Below are positions 36,720-45,693 of a DNA stretch of 64,000 nucleotides, one piece after another. The notes below the pieces were generated by a model. That model was not told where the DNA came from. It searched no databases and worked only from the letters and a program-made list of their open reading frames with translations. Numbering within the stretch: position 1 is the stretch's first letter; each line of letters starts with the position of its first letter. Source of the DNA: Kitasatospora arboriphila. Lineage in GTDB: Bacteria > Actinomycetota > Actinomycetes > Mycobacteriales > Mycobacteriaceae. The position numbers and the translations under genes were made by a program. Location: contig NZ_JNYV01000010.1 in NCBI RefSeq assembly GCF_000717275.1, forward strand, positions 84,212 to 148,211, read 5' to 3'.

Positions 36720-36765
36720 CCCGCAGCTTCCCGCAAGGCGCTCGTACTACCCGGCGAGAGTCCCG

Positions 36766-37155
36766 TCACGGCCGCGGTGGTATCGCTACGATCTTCGCTG
36801 ACGCTTCGAGTTGGTTTCGCAGCGCATAGTTTTCGAGGGTGAGGCGTTGGATGCTGGCTACTGCGAGCTCAATATCGGACGACAGTGCTGCGTTATCACG
36901 CCGTAGGCGTGCATTGTCGGCGCGAAGTGCGGTGCGGTCGTCCGTCCGAGGGGCCGGGGGTGTGCTGGCGGTTGCGGACTTGAGTTCGGCGGCGATGCCG
37001 GGGAACTGTCGCCAGAAGGTGCCGTTGCTCAGGTTCAGTCGACGTGCCAGCCCGATGACGGTGGCACGGGTTCCCGCATCTCGAGCGTCGTCGATGTACT
37101 CGTGCATTGCTTGACGAACGTCATCGTCGGTCGGCATGTCTACGCGACGGCTCAT
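36766..37155 (-). CDS. TnpC-like accessory protein of the recombinase cluster
   Basis: 129 aa. N-terminal helix-turn-helix-like part (TVIGLARRLNLSNGTFWRQF) and a C-terminal coiled coil (RADNARLRRDNAALSSDIEL, RLTLENYALRNQL). Size, position (last in the operon) and coiled coil match TnpC of Tn554-type transposons and the DUF6262-like proteins that accompany such integrases. Its ATG overlaps the stop of the upstream integrase. Probably helps orient or stimulate transposition. Confidence 0.75.
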   Translation of the reverse strand: MSRRVDMPTDDDVRQAMHEYIDDARDAGTRATVIGLARRLNLSNGTFWRQFPGIAAELKSATASTPPAPRTDDRTALRADNARLRRDNAALSSDIELAVASIQRLTLENYALRNQLEASAKIVAIPPRP

Positions 37156-39257
37156 AGTTGATCCGTGGGGTCGTACCGTTCGGTGAACTGTACGATCTGC
37201 TCTCGGCGCTGGGTGAGCCTCGTGCGAAGTAGCGGCGGAAGTGCCGGTCGCTGTGTTAGTTCCGTATCGATGGTGGTGGTCTCAGCACGTAGGGCGGCAA
37301 TGTTGCCGCTGGTGAGTGCGACGTTGCGGCAATGTAGCGGCTGACATTCGCCGAGCGTGGGTGCGAGTCGCCCGTCCCTGGTTGTGGTTCGGGTGCACAG
37401 GGCTTTGTCGGGATCGAATACGCATGTCGCATACCGGCCCGGGTAGATGGCCGGGTCGTGGCGGCGCAGCAGTCGGCATTGGCGGCGGCGGTCAGTGATG
37501 ATGTGCCCTTGATAGCCGATGTTGACGCCGTACTCGGTGAGACGGCGGCGGGCTTCGTCTGATGCGGGTCCGCTTAACCCGTCGTGGTGGTGGGCGTCGG
37601 TCATGGCCATCAGGTGTTCGCCGCGGGCCAGGGCCTGTTCTGCTTCGACTTCTGCGCGAAACCCGCTGTCGGACGTGCCCGCGTAGCCCTCGAACATGTG
37701 AATGGCTTGGTGCCGGTACTGGATCGCCCCGGCGACGGATCCGCCTGGCTGGCGGGCGATGAACCACGCCAGGGTGCGCCGAAATTGTCGCGTGGTCAGC
37801 CGCCACCGTGTTCCGTGTACGTCCGGGAGGGCATCGTCGCGCCCATGGACTCGGCAGTAGTCGTTGATCCATTCGATCAAGTCGTTGAGGTGGGTGTTGG
37901 TGGTAGTGGTGAGGGTGACGTGGTCGGCGACCTGGCCTCGACGCACCGCAGGGCTTTGGATGGTGGGCGCGAACAGTCGTGGTTCGTCGTCGGGCTGTAG
38001 TTGCTCGAGGATGGCAACCGCGCGGGCGACGGGGGCACCGACCACCCAGGTTGCCTGTACTCCGGTGGGGTCGTGTTCGCCTTTGAACGCAAGGCTGGTG
38101 ATGAGCCACCGGTAGGGCCTGTCGTGTCGATCTCGCTTGACGGTGACGCACCTACGACGTAGGTGTTTGATTTCGCTGTCCCGCATGCCGGATAGAAATG
38201 CGATGACCACGTAGCAGGCGGCTCGCAGAGCGGTCTGCAGATGGGTGCCGCCGGCGGCGCGGTCGGTGCGGTCAGTGGTGATTTCGTCGATCCATGGTGC
38301 GCCGTCGAGGCGCCCGGTGATGGTGATGTTCAGAGCGATGGTGTCGCAGACCCCGACTTCGCGGGCTGTGTGGTCGATGAGTTCGCGGTAGGAGGGGCGG
38401 AGCAGAGTCGAGGCGTCGCACCCGAGGAGGTTCGCCAAATGCCTGCGGTTGGGTCGGCCGTTGCGGCCGGGGAGTGGTCTGCCGGTAGCGCGGTGTTGCA
38501 CGAGGAGCTGTTCGAGTGCGGGCTGGACCCAGCGCCGCGTGTCGGGTTCTATTCTTCCTTCCCCTAGGCGGAGTCGGCACCACTCACGATCGGCAGCCAG
38601 AATGTCGGGCGCGAAGTCGTCGATGAATCTCAGGCTCCACGCCACCAGTGGCCCCAGGACCGCTTCCGGGATCCTGGCGGTCATGTTTTCGGTGTTACTG
38701 CGAGCACCGGTCTCGCCCCATCCCTTGATACGCCGGGGATCGAAGGTCAGCTGATCGGAAACCAGTACCGTCCGATAGCGCCAGAAGTAGCGAATCGCGA
38801 CGCGGTGGTTGTCGCGGACAGCGCGGTTAAGTTGTGTTGCCATCAAATGCTGTTGGTAGGTGAGCAAGTCGTCGGACGTGACCATTGACAGTGGCAACGG
38901 TTCTTTGCCGTGTACGGCTTGGGTGTTGAGCCAGATGAGGAAGCTGCGGATGGAGGCGAACAGGGACACGATGGTGCCGACCTTCGGGAGTCCGAGTTCC
39001 CGGGTGGGCACCGGGCCGCTAAGCAGGGTGAGTGCCAGTTCTTTTGCGATGAGGCGGTAGGGCGTCGGCAGTGTTGTGAAGTCGAGGATGATCCTGACGT
39101 GGTGCTGCTGGAATGATCCTGGTGCGAGGTCCCAGACGTCGTCGATAAAGCGCGCCGCCTGCTGGCGGTCCGTTTCTGTCCGCACCGGCCGGCCGTCGAA
39201 AATCAGTCTGTCGCGGAAGGGGTGCGCGCTTGCGGGTCGGTCGTGTTTGGCTGTCAT
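37152..39257 (-). CDS. Large tyrosine recombinase (TnpB-like), 701 aa
   Basis: Phage-integrase fold in the C-terminal half: the first catalytic arginine region is FLSGMRDSEIKHLRRR, the second TTRQFRRTLAWFIARQ (RxxR-type in place of HxxR), and the C-terminal tyrosine lies in RHQAIHMFEGYAGTS. After the domain comes a Cys/His-rich tail (CRLLRRHDPAIY, CVFDPDKALC, GECQPLHC) that may bind zinc. Larger than usual integrases but close to TnpB-type recombinases. ATG overlaps the preceding stop (ATGA). Confidence 0.85.
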   Translation of the reverse strand: MTAKHDRPASAHPFRDRLIFDGRPVRTETDRQQAARFIDDVWDLAPGSFQQHHVRIILDFTTLPTPYRLIAKELALTLLSGPVPTRELGLPKVGTIVSLFASIRSFLIWLNTQAVHGKEPLPLSMVTSDDLLTYQQHLMATQLNRAVRDNHRVAIRYFWRYRTVLVSDQLTFDPRRIKGWGETGARSNTENMTARIPEAVLGPLVAWSLRFIDDFAPDILAADREWCRLRLGEGRIEPDTRRWVQPALEQLLVQHRATGRPLPGRNGRPNRRHLANLLGCDASTLLRPSYRELIDHTAREVGVCDTIALNITITGRLDGAPWIDEITTDRTDRAAGGTHLQTALRAACYVVIAFLSGMRDSEIKHLRRRCVTVKRDRHDRPYRWLITSLAFKGEHDPTGVQATWVVGAPVARAVAILEQLQPDDEPRLFAPTIQSPAVRRGQVADHVTLTTTTNTHLNDLIEWINDYCRVHGRDDALPDVHGTRWRLTTRQFRRTLAWFIARQPGGSVAGAIQYRHQAIHMFEGYAGTSDSGFRAEVEAEQALARGEHLMAMTDAHHHDGLSGPASDEARRRLTEYGVNIGYQGHIITDRRRQCRLLRRHDPAIYPGRYATCVFDPDKALCTRTTTRDGRLAPTLGECQPLHCRNVALTSGNIAALRAETTTIDTELTQRPALPPLLRTRLTQRREQIVQFTERYDPTDQL

Positions 39258-41098
39258 GCTGTCTCCCAGGGTGTTTCAACGAGATCGAGAAGACTGTCGG
39301 TAGCTTTGTTACGGGCGGCGACGGTGATCTCGGATCGGCTGAACTTGGGTAGCACGTCATGGTGAATCGCCGCCCACGTCGGACCGTACTTCCTCCACCA
39401 ATCGGCCTCGGGGAGCTGTTGGCGGCGGGCGACCAGAGCGTCGAGGAGCCCGAGTAGCCCTGGGAGGTGATCGGGTGTGATGACACAGTTTCCGCAATGA
39501 AAGCAGTCCAGGAACGATGCTCGGCACGTGTTACCAGTCGCGGGATGGCTATCTGCGTCGATGCAGGTGGTCCATGCGGCCTCCGCGGCGGGGTGGGGCG
39601 CAGGCATGTCGTCGTCCTCGGGCCCCGATGCAGGTGAACGCACATGCAGTGCTCCCCCAGCGATTTGCAGGGCCCGCCGATGCGCCTGCAGGGCCTTCGA
39701 CTCGGCCTCACTGACTGCAGTAGCGACGATGTCCTGCGCCCACTCAGCCACGGTGGGATCGCCGCGCAAATAGTTACCGAACAGCACGGGCACGGTGTTG
39801 CTCCGGGCCGACGAGGGCAGGTGCCCACCGAGTTGTTTGGTGCGGCGAACCTCCGTGCTGGTCTTGATCCTGTTGGTCGAGACCTCCAGTGGCTCGGGTT
39901 CTGCGCCCTCGAGCGCATCCGCCTCGAGGTGGTGCCGATCGCGCCACACTGTCCATCGAATCGCCAACGCCGACAGGTCCCGCGCGAACGGATCGTAGTG
40001 CTCCTCTACACCCTGGAGCCCGCGCAGGTGTCCGTTGCGCCACAGCGACCACACGGAGGTGCTGTCGCTGAATGTCCTGCTGCGGCCGGTCAGTTCGTGA
40101 AGTAGCAGATATAGGCCACCGGGGTAGTCCAGTTCTTTCCCGGGCGGCCCAATGTCCCACGTGGCGGTATCAAACCATCGGCCGCGGCGGCGTCGTTTGA
40201 CTAGGCGGACTTCGACCGCGCGGGATTCGAGGATCCTATGTTCGTGCGGGAGTTCTTTGATCGTTTCGACGTTGCGTCCGGTGACGGCGACGAGCAGCGC
40301 CATCAATGGTGCGAGGTCCGGGATTGTCAGAAAGAGCTGACTTGCCAACGCGCGGCGCGTTACCCGGAACTCGCCGTCGATCCCTGGGGGACGGGGCACC
40401 ACGCCGCTGCGCGCCATGTCGGCCAACGTCAAGGCCTCGTAGCGGCCATCTGCCAGTGAGCCCGATGCCTGTTCGTGCGCGCTAACCAACGACTCGGCGG
40501 TTCGGATGCGATCACGGATTGCCGCCACGTCGGTTCTGGCGGCCGCGAGAAGTCGGGTCAGCTCGCCGTCGGAATAGCCTGGTCGGCCGCCTCGATACTG
40601 GATACCAACCCGGCGGCAGGTGTGGTCGATGACGTCCTGAGCCACCTGTTCCACGAGCGGGCTGACAGAGAGGAAGCGGCCGAACTCAGCTACACGGCTC
40701 CAGGCTCTCGATTCGTGCAGTCCCCGGCCGCGATGGTGGTCGTACATTGACTCCAGATGTGCAATCGTCAAAGACCTTGGGCTCGAAGGTGGATCAGTAA
40801 GGCCGGACAGCACTAGCAATGCCTGGCGGACTGAGCGAACGTACGACTTCGCCGATCCGAGCGTTCTGATCGAGCCCAACGGCCCCAATACTCGGCGTAG
40901 AGCATCTGCCACTGCCGGGTGCCAGCCCGGCAGCGGGAAGTCAGCGACCGCGAAGGTGGTCGAGCGTTCGTCTTCCCCGTCGAACAGCACGTCGAGCCCG
41001 CCCAAAGCCCCGGGGGCAGCTTCGGCTGCTTCGTATCCCTGCGGCGGGAGAGATGCCCGGCGACCCAATCCTGTGCTGCCGCGGCCACGCTCAGTCAT
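39254..41098 (-). CDS. Integrase-like protein of the recombinase cluster, 614 aa, catalytic residues degenerate
   Basis: Chosen start ATG 41098, overlapping the previous gene by 8 bases; a start at 41125 would overlap by 35. The middle has the arginine-box-like AVTGRNVETIKEL, but I cannot find a clear HxxR or terminal HxxxY/GxxY motif, so this member may be structural. A Cys pair with zinc-knuckle look occurs near the C-terminus (SFLDCFHCGNCVITPDH). Lies between two other integrases in an overlapping operon. Confidence 0.7.
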   Translation of the reverse strand: MTERGRGSTGLGRRASLPPQGYEAAEAAPGALGGLDVLFDGEDERSTTFAVADFPLPGWHPAVADALRRVLGPLGSIRTLGSAKSYVRSVRQALLVLSGLTDPPSSPRSLTIAHLESMYDHHRGRGLHESRAWSRVAEFGRFLSVSPLVEQVAQDVIDHTCRRVGIQYRGGRPGYSDGELTRLLAAARTDVAAIRDRIRTAESLVSAHEQASGSLADGRYEALTLADMARSGVVPRPPGIDGEFRVTRRALASQLFLTIPDLAPLMALLVAVTGRNVETIKELPHEHRILESRAVEVRLVKRRRRGRWFDTATWDIGPPGKELDYPGGLYLLLHELTGRSRTFSDSTSVWSLWRNGHLRGLQGVEEHYDPFARDLSALAIRWTVWRDRHHLEADALEGAEPEPLEVSTNRIKTSTEVRRTKQLGGHLPSSARSNTVPVLFGNYLRGDPTVAEWAQDIVATAVSEAESKALQAHRRALQIAGGALHVRSPASGPEDDDMPAPHPAAEAAWTTCIDADSHPATGNTCRASFLDCFHCGNCVITPDHLPGLLGLLDALVARRQQLPEADWWRKYGPTWAAIHHDVLPKFSRSEITVAARNKATDSLLDLVETPWETA

Positions 41099-42593
41099 CG
41101 ACAGCACCACGCTCAAGAGGGGCATCGATCGCCTCTATTGGGATGTGACGCAGGTCCTCCCAATCTTGAGGCACCAACGCCATCCGCGTGTGCATCTCTA
41201 ACTCCGACAACGCATGTAGATAGATCTGAGTCGTCACCACCGATCGATGCCCGAGACGTCGTCGCACCCAGTCCAGGGGGTCACCGAAAATCTGGGTCCA
41301 CTGTCCACGCTGGTGCACGTTCAGCTCCCCCAGTGCCGCGATGTGGCCTCGTTGTAGCTGTTCTAAGGTCACGACCGCGAACGTATGCCGCAGCAAGTGC
41401 GCGTGCGCGCTCAGCGACACCCCCGCTATCTGACATCGCTTGTTCGCCGTGGTGAACAGATCTTTCCACGTCGACACTGCGATCGGTGTGCCGAACTCTG
41501 ACAACCAGAACGCGGCCGGCTCCAACCCGTTCGGTCCATCGACCAGCAGCGTGCGCCGCTCTTCTGCGGTCAGATCGTGCACCTTGATGCGCACGCGCGT
41601 GCCTGCGTCTGTTCGCACCGCTATTGGTTTCGACGGATCTGGAACTATTAGGGGCGCGGGCCACCGTTCATACCGGCCAGCTTCACGGGCCCGTTCGATC
41701 ACCTCAGCGCGGTCCACCAGCATGTAGCTCATCAGATCGGCGATCACAGATTCCGGTACATAGACCCATCGGGCGGAAGCACCCTTCGCGATCGCTGTTG
41801 GCAGCCAGAAACGTTGATAGCCACCGAGACCACGTTCCAGTGGGACCTCGAATACCGTCAACGCCGCCTGCTCCGATAGCCGCAGACCAGTTCGCACCAT
41901 GAGATCGCAGAAGGTTGCATTGCGCGCACCCCATCTCCCGCGAAATCGTGGATCTGGCATGCCATCCGCGGTGTACCCGCGCATGCCGACATCGCGCCAC
42001 CGTCGATAGGACTGCGGCGGCAGCCACCTCACATGCTCAGACTGTCGATCGTGTGAGTACGTCGCCGGCGTCGTCGCGGACAGTTCGCGGCCGCCGGGCC
42101 CTGGGTAGATCGGCATGAACCTCCGAAGCCGGTGCGGCACCGGATTGACCGGCACCGTACCCGCGTCGACTTGCCACCCAAAGAACTTATCTGCCGCGGC
42201 GACCTCGCGGTCCCAGGTCGTACCCTTCACACGAGGACCGGCCGCATCCATTCGGCGCCATCGCCAATAGGCCACGTGATCGGACTCCTCCACATCCCGC
42301 CAATCACGCCGCCCGCGCGCTGCGAAAGCGAAGTTCAAGAACGCCGCCAGATCGCGTGCGTACCCAACCTGTGTGTTACGCGCCTTGGACTGCATCTCAG
42401 CCGAACTAAAGAATGCGTTCAGGGTGATGCTGTACTCGAATGACGGGCTCAGGAGGAACGGAGCACCAGGTACTAGCCCCGACTGCAGCAACCAGTCCTG
42501 CCAATCCACAGCGAGACCAGCAACGTCCGCCATTGACACACGCGGCATCAACTCCCCGGGGGTGACGCACACTCGCCACGCTGACCTTCGCAC
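41091..42593 (-). CDS. Tyrosine recombinase (TnpA-like), 500 aa, complete active site
   Basis: First gene of the recombinase operon. N-terminal SAM-like core-binding domain (QVGYARDLAAFLNFAF), then the catalytic domain with MVRTGLRLSEQAAL (Arg I), HAHLLRHTFAVVTL (His-x-x-Arg) and RRLGHRSVVTTQIYLHAL (His and nucleophilic Tyr). All catalytic residues are present, so this is the best candidate for active strand exchange. Diverges from a small gene at 42615. Confidence 0.88.
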   Translation of the reverse strand: MRRSAWRVCVTPGELMPRVSMADVAGLAVDWQDWLLQSGLVPGAPFLLSPSFEYSITLNAFFSSAEMQSKARNTQVGYARDLAAFLNFAFAARGRRDWRDVEESDHVAYWRWRRMDAAGPRVKGTTWDREVAAADKFFGWQVDAGTVPVNPVPHRLRRFMPIYPGPGGRELSATTPATYSHDRQSEHVRWLPPQSYRRWRDVGMRGYTADGMPDPRFRGRWGARNATFCDLMVRTGLRLSEQAALTVFEVPLERGLGGYQRFWLPTAIAKGASARWVYVPESVIADLMSYMLVDRAEVIERAREAGRYERWPAPLIVPDPSKPIAVRTDAGTRVRIKVHDLTAEERRTLLVDGPNGLEPAAFWLSEFGTPIAVSTWKDLFTTANKRCQIAGVSLSAHAHLLRHTFAVVTLEQLQRGHIAALGELNVHQRGQWTQIFGDPLDWVRRRLGHRSVVTTQIYLHALSELEMHTRMALVPQDWEDLRHIPIEAIDAPLERGAVDD

Positions 42594-42614
42594 GGTCGGA
42601 CACTACGTGGACAG

Positions 42615-42893
42615 ATGACCAACCGTGCACAAGACATGATTGCGGCGTTGGGCTGGGCTTTCCCGATGGTGGGCGCCCGACCGGTCACCCTGACTGAGCG
42701 CGCGTACGGGCTCAGAATCGAGCACTACCAGGCGGGCGAACAGCTCGCGTGGGCGTTGTCCTCTCGCGGGGTGTGGATGGGTGTGGTGCGAGTCAGCATC
42801 GCGAGCACCAATGCCGCCGTCACGGTGGCGTCATGTCTGTGGGTGCCGGCCGAGGCGATCAGGCCTCCTCGAATGGGTACTACTCAGCCATGA
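42615..42893 (+). CDS. Hypothetical protein, 92 aa
   Basis: Unrecognised. ATG at 42615; the stop overlaps the start of the next small gene (ATGA), which supports a real two-gene unit. Predicted mixed alpha/beta with GVWMGVVRVSIASTNAAVTVA. It lies just beyond the recombinase operon, on the opposite strand. Confidence 0.5.
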   Translation: MTNRAQDMIAALGWAFPMVGARPVTLTERAYGLRIEHYQAGEQLAWALSSRGVWMGVVRVSIASTNAAVTVASCLWVPAEAIRPPRMGTTQP

Positions 42894-43063
42894 GAGTTGT
42901 TGTGCGGCTTAACCGAGACTCTCGGATGTGGTCGTGGAAGTCGGTGCCTGCAGCCGCCCACGACAGCCCTGTCGAGCACTCCCCTACCGACTACTCGACC
43001 GCGCAGGCGGCGATCGTTGCCGCCCAAGAGCGGTTCGGTCCTGGGTTAACGGTGATCGTGTAA
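42890..43063 (+). CDS. Hypothetical protein, 57 aa
   Basis: ATG 42890 overlaps the previous stop. Sequence (MRVVVRLNRDSRMWSWKSVP ... AAIVAAQERFGPGLTVIV) suggests a small beta-alpha fold. No family recognised. A longer frame from 42749 overlaps the preceding gene and is less likely. Confidence 0.45.
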   Translation: MRVVVRLNRDSRMWSWKSVPAAAHDSPVEHSPTDYSTAQAAIVAAQERFGPGLTVIV

Positions 43064-43078
43064 CCGAATGTCCCAGCG

Positions 43079-43207
43079 CTACTGCGCTGAGGATACCGGC
43101 GGATCAGGCCGTTTCAGAATGATCAGGTCATCGCTGTTGGTGTAGCGGTCGTCGGGCAGCAGGACGAGCCCAGGTTGTCCCTCGCCTGGTTCAGGTGGGT
43201 ACGCCAT
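43079..43207 (-). CDS. Possible 42-aa protein next to the DUF2637-like gene
   Basis: ATG 43207, frame MAYPPEPGEGQPGLVLLPDD then RYTNSDDLIILKRPDPPV, stop at 43079. It lies 43 bp downstream of the leftward DUF2637-like gene. Composition is protein-like but the ribosome site is weak. Confidence 0.4.
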   Translation of the reverse strand: MAYPPEPGEGQPGLVLLPDDRYTNSDDLIILKRPDPPVSSAQ

Positions 43208-43250
43208 CAAACGATGTTCTCATCCCCCGCCGACAGCCCGTCCTCGGCTG

Positions 43251-44027
43251 CTACGCCATGACTGGTTGCCGTGCCGGTTCTTGATCAACCCCGTCGATGT
43301 CCTCGCGGTGTTCTCCCCAAGCATCCAGGATGCGGCTGACGGTGCCGTGGTGAACGTTCACCTTTTTGGCGAGCGCCCGCCGAGTCTGGTGGGGCTGAGA
43401 GTGGTTGAGCCACAGGATGTGCGCAATGGTGGACGGTTCCGTTGTCGCATTGGTGACTTCCCGGAGACGGCGGGCCGGTTCGACGAAGTCACCAACGGTT
43501 CGAGCGTCCACGGGATCGGGGTGGCCGGCTGGTGCGATCTCCTGCAGGGTTGCGAGGTGGTCTTCGACCTCTTGGACGCTTGGCGCAGCATGTTCAGGTC
43601 GAAGCCGAAGGAGCAGAACGAGACCATGGGTCGACAGGAGTAAGAACGCTGGCGGAATCGTGCCGCCAATGACGGCGACCATCGGATCCAGGCGGGCGGT
43701 CTCGGAGATATACGCGTGAAGGGCGTTGCCGGCGATGCTGATGGCGGCCGCGGTAGTCAGGAGGAACCAGAAGAACTGTCGGGAACGCCTGGATTCGTCG
43801 CCGGCAGCTGCGACCAAAGAGATGGTCGCTTGCAAAATGGTGCCGTCGACGATGACAGGTGCGATCCAAGACAGCTCTCGCTGTGGCCAGATCTCGGTTG
43901 CAATGTCCCACAACGCTGAAAAGCTCAAGATGAAGCTGCCCAGTGCAAGCAATGTCGTTACGGCGATCGCGGTGACAACCGCCATTTGCTGCACAGTTGA
44001 GCGCTTAGTATCGGTATTCACGGTCAC
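43251..44027 (-). CDS. DUF2637-like membrane protein with C-terminal helix-turn-helix
   Basis: 258 aa. Four predicted N-terminal membrane helices (VVTAIAVTTLLALGSFIL, WIAPVIVDGTILQATISLVA, FFWFLLTTAAAISIAGNALH, PAFLLLSTHGLVLLLRL), typical of DUF2637 proteins from actinobacterial plasmids and integrative elements. The C-terminal part has LAKKVNVHHGTVSRILDAWG, a DNA-binding helix-turn-helix. Family members sit near transfer or maintenance genes; exact role unknown. Perhaps a membrane-anchored regulator. Confidence 0.75.
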   Translation of the reverse strand: MTVNTDTKRSTVQQMAVVTAIAVTTLLALGSFILSFSALWDIATEIWPQRELSWIAPVIVDGTILQATISLVAAAGDESRRSRQFFWFLLTTAAAISIAGNALHAYISETARLDPMVAVIGGTIPPAFLLLSTHGLVLLLRLRPEHAAPSVQEVEDHLATLQEIAPAGHPDPVDARTVGDFVEPARRLREVTNATTEPSTIAHILWLNHSQPHQTRRALAKKVNVHHGTVSRILDAWGEHREDIDGVDQEPARQPVMA

Positions 44028-44109
44028 AGGTCCAATCTGTGGTCGAGGTCCTGGCCAGTGCTGGAATCACTGGTCAGGACCGTTTGGAAGCAACCCGCTC
44101 AAGGTGCAT

Positions 44110-44132
44110 CTACATACATGTAGACATGCATG
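44110..44132. repeat. Centromere-like repeat downstream of the par genes
   Basis: CTACATACATGTAG followed by ACATGCATGCA. The ACATGCAT core also makes up the array at 45531-45560 upstream of parA, so the par operon is flanked on both sides by related short repeats. Confidence 0.55.
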
Positions 44133-44135
44133 CAG

Positions 44136-44582
44136 TTAGGCGAGGTCGTCCGCGGTTGGCACGCCAAGCTTGTCGAACAGCTCATCGAGCGCATCGCCGG
44201 TGATATCTGTGAGCTTGTAGCGCCGTTCGCGCACCAACCAGTCCAGGCGGCGAGCCGTGCCGATTTCGATCTGAGTGGAGAACGGAACTTTGGGGGTTCG
44301 CTTCGGCGCCGTTAGCCGCTTGCCCGCTCCCCTGTCAGACGGGGTGACAGCCGGTTTCCGGGGTGTTTTGGGTTCCGCGGCCGCCGGCTGGGTCGGCGCG
44401 GCCGGCTCGGTCGGCTCGGTCGGCGCTGTTGGCTCGGGCTCGACCTGCAACGCTGGGGGCGTTGGCACCGGATCCGGGCTGCTAACTGGGGCAACAACCG
44501 CGGCCAAGCTGGTGGCCTGCTCCCGGGCCTGACGTCTTGTCGGCCGCGTCGACTGGGGCGTAATACCAGGCGTCTTCGTCAT
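44136..44582 (-). CDS. Small ParB-like partition protein (ribbon-helix-helix type)
   Basis: 148 aa from ATG 44582 with GGAAGGAAAG upstream. A long Pro/Glu/Thr-rich disordered arm (EPEPTAPTEPTEPAAPTQPA) leads to a C-terminal domain VPFSTQIEIGTARRLDWLV followed by YKLTDITGDALDELFDKLG, which reads as a ribbon-helix-helix DNA-binding unit. It follows parA by 15 bp. Such RHH proteins bind centromere repeats and stimulate ParA; the repeats at 44110 and 45425-45560 are the likely targets. Confidence 0.75.
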   Translation of the reverse strand: MTKTPGITPQSTRPTRRQAREQATSLAAVVAPVSSPDPVPTPPALQVEPEPTAPTEPTEPAAPTQPAAAEPKTPRKPAVTPSDRGAGKRLTAPKRTPKVPFSTQIEIGTARRLDWLVRERRYKLTDITGDALDELFDKLGVPTADDLA

Positions 44583-44597
44583 TGACTTTCCTTCCAC

Positions 44598-45392
44598 TTA
44601 AGCGGAGCGGGCGTTGTCGAGGCGCTTGAGGAGCTCCTTAGCCACGGCTCGATAGTCGAGTGCGGCTGTACAGCTTGGGGACCAGACGGCGATGGGTACG
44701 CGCTTGTCCTTAGCCTCCCCCACTCGAACGGTGCGGCTAATTTCGCCCAAATACTCGTTTGGCCAGTCCCGCTCGAGGTTTAAACGGATTCCCTTCGCCA
44801 GCGCCGAGCCACCGTTGTAGTTGGCGAGCAGCACATGGCGGATGTCGACCTGTGGGTTGAGGAGTTCCTGGGCGTCGTAGACGTTGTTCGCCAGAGCAGT
44901 GAGCCCCTTGAGCTCGTCTGGACCTCCTGGCGAAACGACGGCAAGGACATCCGTTGCCGCCGCGAACGCCGAAGTCGTCATGGGACCTAGTGCCGGCGGG
45001 CAGTCGATGACGATCGCGTCGTACGGGTCGGGCAACGCGTCAATAGCGACCTTGAGCCGATTCTCTCCCCCTGGGCCGAGCCCGGTCCGTTCCAACGCAT
45101 AAAGACTGTCGGATGACGGTGCGACGTCGACTCCGTTTTCGGTCCGTTGGACCACCTCCGCCAGGGGCATCCGTAGCCCCCGGTCCGGCACGAGCACCTC
45201 GTACATCGTGCCGTCGTCGTCACCGAGCTCCACGCCGTACCCGTCTGTGGCGTTGGCCTGCGGATCAAGATCAATGAGAAGGACGCTGAGACCGGCGAGA
45301 TGGAGTTCGTAAGCAATGTTGTTGGCGGTGGTGGTCTTGCCCACGCCGCCCTTTTGCATCGCTACCGCAAGAATGTACGAGTTCGACGACAT
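44598..45392 (-). CDS. parA: ParA-family partition ATPase
   Basis: 264 aa from ATG 45392 (a frame from 45428 runs through the upstream repeats and is less likely). Deviant Walker A AMQKGGVGKTTTANNIAYEL, Walker A-prime LLIDLDPQANATDGYG, Walker B AIVIDCPPALG. It lacks an N-terminal HTH, so it is a type Ib-like ParA and autoregulation probably depends on the RHH partner. It drives plasmid segregation on the nucleoid. Confidence 0.92.
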   Translation of the reverse strand: MSSNSYILAVAMQKGGVGKTTTANNIAYELHLAGLSVLLIDLDPQANATDGYGVELGDDDGTMYEVLVPDRGLRMPLAEVVQRTENGVDVAPSSDSLYALERTGLGPGGENRLKVAIDALPDPYDAIVIDCPPALGPMTTSAFAAATDVLAVVSPGGPDELKGLTALANNVYDAQELLNPQVDIRHVLLANYNGGSALAKGIRLNLERDWPNEYLGEISRTVRVGEAKDKRVPIAVWSPSCTAALDYRAVAKELLKRLDNARSA

Positions 45393-45424
45393 ACACACAT
45401 ACTGCCATGCCTGCAAGTGTGCAC

Positions 45425-45465
45425 GCAAGACTGTTTACAGGCTGACAAGCAAGACTGTTTGCAGG
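45425..45465. repeat. Direct repeats upstream of parA
   Basis: GCAAGACTGTTTACAGG (45425-45441) and GCAAGACTGTTTGCAGG (45449-45465), 16 of 17 identical, 24 bp apart. Candidate RHH operator or part of the centromere. Confidence 0.7.
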
Positions 45466-45530
45466 TATACATACATGTATGCGTGCAAGTACGACCTCTA
45501 GGAAGGGTAGTGACCTCCCGAACGATCTGG

Positions 45531-45560
45531 ATGCATACATGCATACATGCATACATGCAT
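45531..45560. repeat. ATGCATAC octamer array (candidate parS)
   Basis: Thirty bases made of ATGCATAC repeated nearly four times with no spacers, 139 bp upstream of parA. RHH partition proteins bind arrays of 7-9-bp repeats, so this is a good parS candidate. Related motifs: ACATACATGTATGC at 45470-45483 and the block at 44110-44132. The 133 bp from 45561 to 45693 show no gene. Confidence 0.7.
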
Positions 45561-45693
45561 TGGATCGCTCGCGATCCGGGTTTACCTGCAGAAACTCCGG
45601 CGGGCCGGGGTTTGTCGTTTACCCCTGGCGCACGGTTGAGCCAAGCGGGCGTCCCCCTCAAGACTTCGTCACATCGTGGGGCGGCACGGGCGA

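Noticed and set aside
45531..45560. Possible CRISPR array
   Set aside because: Repeats are 8 bp with no spacers and no cas genes; better explained as partition repeats.
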